Below are positions 8,981 through 16,551 of a DNA stretch of 64,000 nucleotides, in pieces (the first letter of the stretch is position 1; each line of letters starts with the position of its first letter). The position numbers and the translations under genes are program-made. Location of the stretch: NCBI RefSeq assembly GCF_028583545.1, contig NZ_CP087106.1:1488001-1552000 (forward strand), read 5' to 3'. Under the pieces are notes generated by a model. The model was given only the letters and a program-made list of their open reading frames with translations, was not told where the DNA came from and made no database searches. Source of the stretch: Methylobacterium sp. NMS14P. GTDB taxonomy: Bacteria; Pseudomonadota; Alphaproteobacteria; Rhizobiales; Beijerinckiaceae.

Positions 8981-11236
8981 ATGACGACAACCGACCTGAC
9001 GTCCGCCGGGACCGCATCCCCGGCCGGCGGCCGCGCGGCGATGCTGCGCGGGGCCCGCATCGTGGCGGCCGCGGCCGTCACCGTGATGGTGCTGCTGCTC
9101 GACCTCATCAGCTACTCCCAGCTCATCTTCTCGGGTCCGCTGGCGGAGAGCCGCGCGGCCGGCCTGTCGGCGCTGCTCGCGGCCTACGTGCTGGGCAGCC
9201 TCGTCTTCATCGCGCTCCGCCGGACCGCGCGGATCTCGCTGTCCTTCATCGGCGCGGCCGCGATCGTGCAGGCGGCGATCGCCGCGGCGGTCGCCGGGCA
9301 GCTCGAGGCTGCCGGCATCACCGATCCGGAGACGGTCGGCCAGCTCGTCCTGGTGGCCTGCGGCGTCTCGACCTTCGCCACCGGCGTGATCTTCGCGCTG
9401 CTCGGCACGCTGCGGGCCTCCCTGCTGGTGCAGCTCCTGCCCTACCCGGTGCTCGCCGGCTTCCTCGGCGGCGTCGGGCTGCTGTTCCTGCGCAGCGGCG
9501 TGCAGATCGGCGGCCATGTCGACGATCCGGTCGCGGCGCTACTCCGCGCCGTCGACCCGGCGAACCTCGATCCGGGCCGGATCGATGCCGGGGCGCTCGC
9601 CCGCATCGGCCTGACCCTCGTCATCGGGTTCTGCGCCTTCTACATGCCGCGGATCGTCCGGCACTGGGGGACCTACCCCGCGGTGATCCTGTCGAGCCTC
9701 GCGGTGGTCCATCTCGGGCTGGCCTGGACGGGCACCAGCGTCGCCGCCGGGCAGGCATCGGGATGGCTGATCGAGCCGCTGCCGACGGGCACGCTGCTGC
9801 GGCCGCCCGCCATCGGCAGCCTGATGGCCTTCGACCCGCACCTGCTCCTGCCGATCTGGCCCAAGATCGCCACCCTGGTCGTCGTGGCGGTGATCATCCA
9901 GATCCTCTACGTGGTGAGCGTCGAGCTGGAGATCCGGCGCGACCTCGACATCGACCGGATGTTCGTCGCCTCGGGCGCCACCAACTTGCTCGGCAGCGTG
10001 TTCGGCAGCTCCGCGATGGGCTTCGGCCGGACCTCGACGCTGCTGCTGCACAATATCGGCGGCGGCCACTGGCTCGGCTGGTGGCTGACCCTCGCGGTCA
10101 TGGCGGCTCTGCTCATTGTCGGCGCGAGTCCCCTGGCGCTGCTGCCCCGCCCGCTGGCCGGCGGCGCCCTGATCGCCATCGGCATCGGGCTCCTGTTCAA
10201 CCTCGGCGTCGCCAGCCGCACTCTGCCGGGCTGGGAGATCGCCATCGCGCTGGTCGTGTGCGCCGCCACCGCGTATTTCGGCGCCACCACGGGCTTCCTC
10301 GTCGGCGTCCTGCTGGCGATCCTGATCTTCGGGGTCCAGTACGGGCAGATCGGCGCGATCCGCCGGGCGCAATCCGGGGCGGAGCGGCGCAGCAGCGTCA
10401 TCCGCGGCCCCGACGCCGCCGCGCGGCTCGAGGCGGCCGGCGGCCGGACCCGGATCTACACCCTGCAGGGCTACCTGTTCTTCCTCAACGCGCAGGCGAT
10501 CTACCGCCGGGCCGCCGCGGAGGCCGGGGACCTGCGTGTCCTGATCCTGGATTTCCGCGAGACCGTGGGGCTCGACAGCTCGGCGCTGATCGCGTTCCGC
10601 AAGGTCGGCCAGCTCGCCGAGCAGCGGCGCCTCGACGTGCTGCTGGTCCACGTGGATCCAGTGGCGCGCCTGCTGATCACCCGCAACGGGCTCACCGCCG
10701 ACCCGCGTGTCCGGATCCTCGACACGCTGGACGAGGCCCTGCGCGCCGCCGAGGCGACGCTCCTGGCGGAGGCCGGCGGCGCCGGCCCGGGGGAGGTCGC
10801 CGTCTTCGCCCGGCACATGGCCGACCGGCTCGGCAGCACGTTCGGGGCGGACGACTTCGCGCCCTATCTGGCGGTCCGCGAGCTCGCGGCGGGCGCGGCG
10901 CTGATGCGCCAGGGGGAGGCGGCCGACGCCCTCTACTTCCTGGAGCAGGGCCTCGTCTCCATCGAGATGGAGGTCCCCGGCCGCGGCAACCTGCGCCTGC
11001 GCACCACCACGGCCGGCACGGTGATCGGCGAGATCGCGCTGGTCCAGGGCGGGCGGCGCACCGCCACCGCCGTCGCCGAGAGCCCCTGCCGGGTGGTCGT
11101 CATCGACCGCGCCGCCCTCGCCCGGATGGAGCGGGAGCGCCCGGACCTCGCGCTCGCCTTCCAGCGCTTCCTGATCCTGGAACTGGCCGGCAAGGTCGCC
11201 GACACGAACCGGCTGCTCGAGGCGGAGATGCAGTGA
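8981..11236 (+). CDS. SulP/SLC26-family anion permease with STAS and cyclic-nucleotide-binding domains
   Basis: 751 residues. Roughly 10-12 membrane segments (residues ~25-450) form the SulP transport core. A STAS domain follows (RIYTLQGYLFFLNAQAIYRRA...LDSSALIAFRK), then a C-terminal cNMP-binding domain whose phosphate cassette is visible (GEIALVQGGRRTATA). The substrate is likely sulfate or another small anion; proximity to the ssu operon favours sulfur but does not prove it. The CNB domain suggests gating by a cyclic nucleotide. ATG 8981 gives a compact N-terminus; an in-frame upstream start at 8900 is possible. Confidence 0.85.
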   Translation: MTTTDLTSAGTASPAGGRAAMLRGARIVAAAAVTVMVLLLDLISYSQLIFSGPLAESRAAGLSALLAAYVLGSLVFIALRRTARISLSFIGAAAIVQAAIAAAVAGQLEAAGITDPETVGQLVLVACGVSTFATGVIFALLGTLRASLLVQLLPYPVLAGFLGGVGLLFLRSGVQIGGHVDDPVAALLRAVDPANLDPGRIDAGALARIGLTLVIGFCAFYMPRIVRHWGTYPAVILSSLAVVHLGLAWTGTSVAAGQASGWLIEPLPTGTLLRPPAIGSLMAFDPHLLLPIWPKIATLVVVAVIIQILYVVSVELEIRRDLDIDRMFVASGATNLLGSVFGSSAMGFGRTSTLLLHNIGGGHWLGWWLTLAVMAALLIVGASPLALLPRPLAGGALIAIGIGLLFNLGVASRTLPGWEIAIALVVCAATAYFGATTGFLVGVLLAILIFGVQYGQIGAIRRAQSGAERRSSVIRGPDAAARLEAAGGRTRIYTLQGYLFFLNAQAIYRRAAAEAGDLRVLILDFRETVGLDSSALIAFRKVGQLAEQRRLDVLLVHVDPVARLLITRNGLTADPRVRILDTLDEALRAAEATLLAEAGGAGPGEVAVFARHMADRLGSTFGADDFAPYLAVRELAAGAALMRQGEAADALYFLEQGLVSIEMEVPGRGNLRLRTTTAGTVIGEIALVQGGRRTATAVAESPCRVVVIDRAALARMERERPDLALAFQRFLILELAGKVADTNRLLEAEMQ

Positions 11237-11272
11237 GGCGCCCGGCGGCGCACCCGCTCTCCCGATCGCCAG

Positions 11273-11668
11273 TCAGGCCGCCGCCAGCACCACGGCGAGC
11301 CCGAGATGGGTGACCTGGTGCAGGAACTGGTCGATGCCGATCAGCCACCAGAACCGGGCATCCGTGGTCGGCAGGCGGGTCCGCTGACTGACCAGCACCT
11401 TGCCGCGGTCGATCCCCGTGTGGATCGCGAAATCGACGAGCGCCAGCCACCAGAGGGCCGGCTTCACCGCCAGCGCGATCGCCAGCGTGCCGAGGCCGTG
11501 CAGGCCGGTATGGGCGCAGAGGGGGCCGAGCCAGGCGGAAGACCGCTGCTTGCCCTGCGCCATCCAGTCGGTCTGAAAGAAGAAATCCGCCGCGAGGTGC
11601 TTCACGGCGAACGCCAGGACCAGCAGCGCGAAGGCACCCACCGGGACGAGCGTATCGACGGACGGCAT
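11273..11668 (-). CDS. DUF3307-family membrane protein
   Basis: 131 residues with about four membrane segments. The pattern of conserved polar residues inside helices (KHLAADFFFQTDWMA, HTGLHGLGTL, DFAIHTGIDRGK, DQFLHQVTHLG) is that of DUF3307 proteins, which carry His/Asp residues of unknown role. The start at 11668 is preferred: GGAGAG lies upstream and an upstream ATG would add an Arg/Pro-rich tail. It is convergent with the SulP gene, with a 36-base gap. No function is established. Confidence 0.7.
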   Translation of the reverse strand: MPSVDTLVPVGAFALLVLAFAVKHLAADFFFQTDWMAQGKQRSSAWLGPLCAHTGLHGLGTLAIALAVKPALWWLALVDFAIHTGIDRGKVLVSQRTRLPTTDARFWWLIGIDQFLHQVTHLGLAVVLAAA

Positions 11669-12012
11669 CGCGGCCCTGGCTCTCCTGCCGCGATCCTGCG
11701 GGGACGGGTTCGGCCGCGCGCACCGCGCCCCGAATCGAGGAAGCGCCAGCATACACGCGCCGGCGGACCCTGGCGCGGGCCGAGATCCGGCGCGACGGCG
11801 GGTCCGATTCCGGGCGTCCCGCCGCAGAATTCAGCATCCAGAATGACTTTTCGTCTCCTGTCGGGGCGATTGGACAGATTTCTCATCTATAACCGCGAGT
11901 ATCGGGCAGATTTTTAAGTTTTAATAATTCTAATCCACGAAGATAGACGTTGTTACACGAATCGTCCACATGATAGGCGTCCCGCCTGCACGAGCCCTGC
12001 AGGTGGGACATT
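11669..12012. promoter_or_regulatory. divergent intergenic region with an AT-rich patch upstream of the sigma factor
   Basis: No gene is seen. Positions ~11840-11965 are strikingly AT-rich against the surroundings and hold the likely promoter of the FecI-like sigma gene. At 11919-11933 the sequence TTTTAATAATTCTAA is an imperfect A/T palindrome reminiscent of iron-responsive (Irr/Fur-type) operators. Iron control would fit the downstream siderophore genes, but the assignment rests only on resemblance. Confidence 0.35.
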
Positions 12013-12837
12013 GTGAGCGGGACAGTGGCGACCTGGAACTGCGACGCCGGCCCCTCCGGCCGGGGGATCGCCGCGGCCCCACCGGGCCGGCCTGGCCGGC
12101 CGCCCGGCGGATCCTGGAACCTCGCGGCGTTCGAGCGCCACCGCGCCGCCTATCTCGCGCGCGCGCGCCGCATCCTCGGCTGCCCGGCCCAGGCGGAGGA
12201 CGTGGTCCAGGACGTGCTGCTCCGGCTGATCGCCGATCCGCCCCCGGCCGTGACCGCGATCCAGGCCGCCTATGTCGGGCGGATGGTGCGCAACCTCGCC
12301 CTCGACCGCGCGCGGCGGCAGGGCTTCGAGCGGCGCCTGTTCACCGGCCTCGACGCCGCCCCGGACCCGGCCGATCCCGGCACGGGGACGCCCGAGGCGG
12401 CCGCGGCGTCGCGGGAATCCCTGCGGCAGGTGGAGGCCGCGGTGGCCGAGCTGCCGGAGCCGGTGCGCACGGCCTTCCAGCTCCACCGGGTCGAGGGCGT
12501 GCCGCAGATCGAGATCGCGGCCCGGCTCGGGGTCTCACGCGCCCTAGTGTGCGGTCTCGTGCGCCGCGGCCACCTGCACTGCCTCGCGGCCCTCGACCGG
12601 CGCTGCGCCGCCTGCCCGGCGCGCGGCGAGGCCCCAGGCCAGCAGCAGCCCCAGGCCGAGCCCGTCGGCCAGGAACTCGGCCGCGACCCGGCTGGCGAGC
12701 ACCCCCGGGTAGCCGAGGAGCGGCGGCAGGATCAGGAGCGGCGGGATCAGCGCCAGCCCCTGCGCCGCCAGCGACACGGCGGCGGCCCGGCGCGGCGCGC
12801 CGATCGCCTGGAACAGGGTCGCGGCCGTGAGCTGTAG
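12013..12837 (+). CDS. FecI-like ECF sigma factor, with 3' end antisense to the MATE gene
   Basis: 274 residues as an open frame. Sigma region 2 (FERHRAAYLARARRILGC...VVQDVLLRL, YVGRMVRNLALDRARRQ) and region 4 (LPEPVRTAFQLHRVEGV, IEIAARLGVSRALVCG) lie in residues ~35-195 and resemble iron-starvation FecI-type sigmas. The last ~75 residues are low-complexity and antisense to the end of the MATE gene; they look like read-through rather than domain. GTG 12013 follows AGGTGG. No FecR anti-sigma is in the window. It heads the siderophore island and probably activates its uptake or synthesis genes. Confidence 0.72.
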   Translation: MSGTVATWNCDAGPSGRGIAAAPPGRPGRPPGGSWNLAAFERHRAAYLARARRILGCPAQAEDVVQDVLLRLIADPPPAVTAIQAAYVGRMVRNLALDRARRQGFERRLFTGLDAAPDPADPGTGTPEAAAASRESLRQVEAAVAELPEPVRTAFQLHRVEGVPQIEIAARLGVSRALVCGLVRRGHLHCLAALDRRCAACPARGEAPGQQQPQAEPVGQELGRDPAGEHPRVAEERRQDQERRDQRQPLRRQRHGGGPARRADRLEQGRGREL

Positions 12838-13947
12838 GCCCACCGGCATGAAGGCGACGGCGAAGAGCGCGGTGGCGCGCGCGCCCGCGCGGGCGGTCCC
12901 GGGATCCTGCGCGAACAGGCCCGCGAGGGGCTCGGCGCAGGCGATCATCAGGCCGCCGACGACGAGCCCGTAGGCGAGGGCGGCGGCGAGCACGAAGGCG
13001 AGGGCGCGGTGCAGCCGGTCCCGCCGGCCGGCGCCGGCGGCGTGGCCGAGCACCGCCTGGGCACCCGCCATCGTCCCGAGGAGCGGCAGCGCCGCCACCA
13101 GGGTCAGGCGCAGGGCGATGCCCTGCGCGGCGACCGCGGCGTCGCCGTAGGGCGCGGCCGCCTCCACGAACAGCGCCATCGCGAAGGCCGCGAGCAGGCT
13201 GGAGCCGGTGGCGGGCAGCGCGAGCGTCAGGGCCTCGGCGAGGGTGCCGCGCCCGATCCGGCCGCCGGGCCACCGGAACGACACCCGGTCCGGCCCCCGC
13301 GCCCGGGCGAAATGCAGGCCGTAGGCGGCCGCGCCCGCGAGCTGCGCGCCGATCGCCGCCCAGCCGGCGCCGACGGTGCCGAGGCCGCAGACCCGGATCA
13401 GCACCGCGTCGAGCAGGATGTTGAGGCCGAAGCTGCCGACCATGACGGCGCCGCTGAGGCGCGCGTGGCCCTGGCCGCGCACGACGAAGCCGCCGACGAT
13501 CATCACCAGCATCAGGGCCGTGCCGATTGTGGCCAGCGCCGTGTAGGGCGCGGCCTCCGCGGCGAGGGCGGCGTCGGCGCCGAGGAGGCGCAGCCAGAAC
13601 GGCGTGTCGGCCACGATCGCGGCCGTCACGGCGAGCCCCGCCGGCAGGCTCAGCCAGAAGCCCAGGCCGGCGGCGGCCGCGGCCCGGTCGCGGTCCCCCG
13701 ACCCGAGGGCGCGGGAGACCTGCGAGGCCGCCGCGATCCCGGCCCCGTACCCGAGCGCCGCGACCAGCAGCGTCACCGGGTACGCCAGGGCGATGGTAGC
13801 GATCGCGGCGGCGCCGAGATCGGCCACGAACCACGCGTTGACCAGCATCTGCAGCGCGTGCGCCGAGATGCCGAGGATCGCCGGCCCGGACAGCCGCAGG
13901 ACCAGGGCGACGACCCGATCCTGGTCGAGATCGACCGGCCGCCTCAC
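12544..13947 (-). CDS. MATE-family efflux protein, probable siderophore exporter
   Basis: 467 residues with about 12 membrane helices and MATE-type organisation of two similar halves (VLRLSGPAILGISAHALQMLVNAWFV; ALTLALPATGSSLLAAFAMALFVE). GTG 13947 overlaps the stop of the N-monooxygenase (GTGA), so it is co-translated with siderophore biosynthesis, which makes export of the product the most likely role. Its 3' end overlaps the convergent sigma factor frame by up to 294 bases. Confidence 0.85.
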   Translation of the reverse strand: MRRPVDLDQDRVVALVLRLSGPAILGISAHALQMLVNAWFVADLGAAAIATIALAYPVTLLVAALGYGAGIAAASQVSRALGSGDRDRAAAAAGLGFWLSLPAGLAVTAAIVADTPFWLRLLGADAALAAEAAPYTALATIGTALMLVMIVGGFVVRGQGHARLSGAVMVGSFGLNILLDAVLIRVCGLGTVGAGWAAIGAQLAGAAAYGLHFARARGPDRVSFRWPGGRIGRGTLAEALTLALPATGSSLLAAFAMALFVEAAAPYGDAAVAAQGIALRLTLVAALPLLGTMAGAQAVLGHAAGAGRRDRLHRALAFVLAAALAYGLVVGGLMIACAEPLAGLFAQDPGTARAGARATALFAVAFMPVGLQLTAATLFQAIGAPRRAAAVSLAAQGLALIPPLLILPPLLGYPGVLASRVAAEFLADGLGLGLLLAWGLAARRAGGAAPVEGREAVQVAAAHETAH

Positions 13948-15284
13948 GGGATCGCGGCGGCCGAGCGGATCGCCGCGCGGGCAGCCCGCTCCTCGGCGAG
14001 GATCGTCTGCGCGATGGCGCCGGCCCGCACGGGCAGGATCGACAGCAGCGTCTCGGTCAGCCCGTGGGTCGGCTCGCTGAACCCCTGGAGATGCAGGCTC
14101 ACCCGGGACTCGGCGCGCTCCAGCGGCAGGCGGTAATGCCGGTCCGCGGCGTCGCCGGCGAGGAACGGCCGCACGGGCTCGAGGATCGCCGGAAGGGCGG
14201 CGCGCTGGTAACCGGTGGCGCAGATCACGGCCGCGTAGCTCTGCCGCTCCGCGGTGCCGTCGACGTCGTCGCGCAGGGTCGCGCGCAGGCCGCCCGCTTC
14301 CGGCTCCAGCGCCTCCACCCGGGTGCTGCGCCGCAGCCGGTAGCGGGTCACCCCGCTCACCGTCTGCTCGTAGAGCGTGGCGTAGAAGTCCTGGATCAGG
14401 TCGGCGTCGACCACCGCGTAGTTGGTGGCGCGGTGGGCGGCGATCAGCTCCGCCCGCACCGGCGCCGCGGCGCCGTGGATCCGGTCGACGGAGGCGGGGT
14501 CGAAGATCTCGTTCACGAACGGGCTGTCGTCGGCGGGCTTCAGGGCGGGCCCGCGGATCGCGAGATCGACGAGCGCCCGCGGGTAGCGCGCGCCGAGATC
14601 GGTGACGATCTCCACGGCGCTCTGGCCGCCGCCCACCACCAGGATGTGGGGCTCCGGCCCGTCCAGGCGCGGCGCCCCGAGGGCCTGCGCGATCCCCGGC
14701 AAGTACCAGGAGGAGTGGATCAGCCGCCGGTCCCGCGCGTGGGCCGCGAGCGGGGCGGGGATCGCCGGGTCGCCGCCGGCCGCGACGACGAGGTGACGGC
14801 AGCGGCGCAGGCGGCGCGATCCGGCCTCGTCCCGGGCCTCCACCACGAAGGCGGCGAGCCGACCGTCGCGGGTCTCCGGCCGCACGGCTTCCACGATCTC
14901 GCCGTACGCGACCACGTCCGAGAACTGGTCCGCCGCCCAGGCGAGATAGTCGTTGTACTCGACCCGCGACGGATTGAACGTCTTGAGGTTGAGGAAGGTG
15001 CTGAGCCGCCCCTTCACGTGCAGGTAGTTGAGAAAGCTGAACGGGCTCGTCGGGTCGCGCAGGGACACGAGGTCCTTCACGAAGCTGATCTGCATGTCGG
15101 CGCCGGGCAGCATCATCGCCCGGTGCCAGCCGAACCGGTCCTGCCGCTCGATGAACCGCAGGGACGGCCGCGGCGGCCCGTCGCCCATCGCGTCCCGGAG
15201 GGCGATGGCCAGCGACAGGTTGGCCGGGCCGAAGCCGATCCCGATGATGTCGTCGGTCGCGGGGTGATCCGTCATCGCTCGCAT
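13944..15284 (-). CDS. L-ornithine/L-lysine N-monooxygenase (siderophore biosynthesis)
   Basis: 446 residues; FAD- and NADPH-dependent hydroxylase of the PvdA/SidA/IucD family that makes N-hydroxy-ornithine or N-hydroxy-lysine for hydroxamate siderophores. FAD motif GIGFGPANLSLAIAL, NADPH motif VVGGGQSAVEIVTDL and the late ATGY motif (CATGYQ) are present, as are family segments LPGADMQISFVKDLVSLRDPTSPFSFLNYL. An ATG at 15275 is an equally possible start. Operon order is acyltransferase, monooxygenase, exporter. Whether the substrate is ornithine or lysine cannot be told from the sequence by eye. Confidence 0.92.
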   Translation of the reverse strand: MRAMTDHPATDDIIGIGFGPANLSLAIALRDAMGDGPPRPSLRFIERQDRFGWHRAMMLPGADMQISFVKDLVSLRDPTSPFSFLNYLHVKGRLSTFLNLKTFNPSRVEYNDYLAWAADQFSDVVAYGEIVEAVRPETRDGRLAAFVVEARDEAGSRRLRRCRHLVVAAGGDPAIPAPLAAHARDRRLIHSSWYLPGIAQALGAPRLDGPEPHILVVGGGQSAVEIVTDLGARYPRALVDLAIRGPALKPADDSPFVNEIFDPASVDRIHGAAAPVRAELIAAHRATNYAVVDADLIQDFYATLYEQTVSGVTRYRLRRSTRVEALEPEAGGLRATLRDDVDGTAERQSYAAVICATGYQRAALPAILEPVRPFLAGDAADRHYRLPLERAESRVSLHLQGFSEPTHGLTETLLSILPVRAGAIAQTILAEERAARAAIRSAAAIP

Positions 15285-15305
15285 CTCGTTCGCTCGAAGG
15301 GCGGT

Positions 15306-16373
15306 CTAGGCCGGCACGGCGGGAGGCCGCGGCGCCGCGTCGGCGGCGGCCGCGCCCGGTACCCAGAGCCGGTCACGGACGAAGTGCTCGCGCGACAGGG
15401 CGACCAGGGCCGCGCGCTTGTGGGGGAAGTCGACGGTGGCGATCGTCGCGAAGCCGGAGGCGTGGAGGTTCCGGATCTGCTGAGCGTGATCGGCCCGCGG
15501 CTCGCCCACGATGCGCTGCGTGCGCGGCTCGTCGAGGAACAGGTAGTGCATCAGCGACGGCAGCCAGGCCGAGAGAGCGGGTCGCCCGCGCACGGACGCG
15601 TCGCCGATGGCCACGTGCCAGCCGCGGTCGTAGGGGCCGGATTCGTAGAGCGGCCCGAGGCGGCTCTCCCGCGCCCAGTACAGCTCGAAATAGCCGAAGG
15701 GCCTGCCGTCGAGGCAGCCGAACAGCGGCAGGGTGGCGGGATCGGCCTGGAGCTCGGCGATGTAGGCGGCGTGCGCCTCCAGGGTGCCCGTCTCCTGCCA
15801 GATCGCGGCGACCCGGGGGTCGTTCATCCAGGCCGAGAACAGGGCGACGTCGCCGGGCTCCGTCATCGTGCGGAAGCTCAGGCGCCGGTCGAGCCAGGGG
15901 ATCGCCCGCGCGTAGACCGTGCCGGAGGGCGTCCCGGGCCGCAGCGGGTGGCGGCGACCGGCCGTGGCGGTGAACAGCTCGGGGAAGGGCGGCCGGGTGT
16001 TCGGGAGCCAGCGGGCGGCGCATTGCCAGAGGAGACCCGGCAGGATCTCGACCCCGTCGCCGACGGGCCGGGCCGCGCCGAGGTCGAGCAGCCGTCCGGA
16101 CGTCACCGGATCGGCCGCGACGGCGATGCGCAGGACCCGCGTGTCCTGGGCCGTCAGAGCCTCGGCGCGCGCCAGGATCGCCGCCACGGCCGCGGCCGGC
16201 GCGACCGGCTCGGCGAGGCGGATGACCGGGGCCTCCCGGGCCCCCTCCAGGGTGAGGGGCACCCGCGCGATCACCTGCGCGGACACCTGCGCGGCTTCCT
16301 GTGCCCCGCCATCGTGGGTCCGTGCGGGGTGCGCCCCCGCGTCGCGCATCCGTGGGCTCGAAGCGTCCGTCAT
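15306..16373 (-). CDS. IucB-type siderophore N-acyltransferase (GNAT fold)
   Basis: 355 residues. The C-terminal ~190 residues match the AlcB/IucB/RhbD group, which acylates N-hydroxylated diamines: FELYWARESRLGPLYESG, GWHVAIGDASVRGRPALSAWL, YLFLDEPRTQRIVGEPRADH and the terminal FPHKRAALVALSREHF. The first ~150 residues are less conserved. ATG 16373 has GGAGG 5-8 bases upstream. It ends 22 bases before the monooxygenase and is divergent from the synthetase gene. It supplies the acyl group of the hydroxamate; acyl identity is unknown. Confidence 0.88.
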   Translation of the reverse strand: MTDASSPRMRDAGAHPARTHDGGAQEAAQVSAQVIARVPLTLEGAREAPVIRLAEPVAPAAAVAAILARAEALTAQDTRVLRIAVAADPVTSGRLLDLGAARPVGDGVEILPGLLWQCAARWLPNTRPPFPELFTATAGRRHPLRPGTPSGTVYARAIPWLDRRLSFRTMTEPGDVALFSAWMNDPRVAAIWQETGTLEAHAAYIAELQADPATLPLFGCLDGRPFGYFELYWARESRLGPLYESGPYDRGWHVAIGDASVRGRPALSAWLPSLMHYLFLDEPRTQRIVGEPRADHAQQIRNLHASGFATIATVDFPHKRAALVALSREHFVRDRLWVPGAAAADAAPRPPAVPA

Positions 16374-16551
16374 CCGTCCTCCGCGTGTCGCCGGCACCTC
16401 CGTATCGCCGGCACATCCCTGACGGATGGGGCCGCCCGGCGTTCAGGGGTTTCGTGCGGACGTCTTCCGCCGGCTCGGGCGCGCCGCCGTGAACGGCGCA
16501 CCGTCTCAACCGTCACTCCGTCGAAGCCCGGAGCGGCGCAGGAGCGAGCGG

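Noticed and set aside
11306..11917. Plus-strand gene antisense to DUF3307
   Set aside because: Low-complexity translation with no signal peptide or motif; the minus-strand frame has membrane helices and conserved His/Asp residues.
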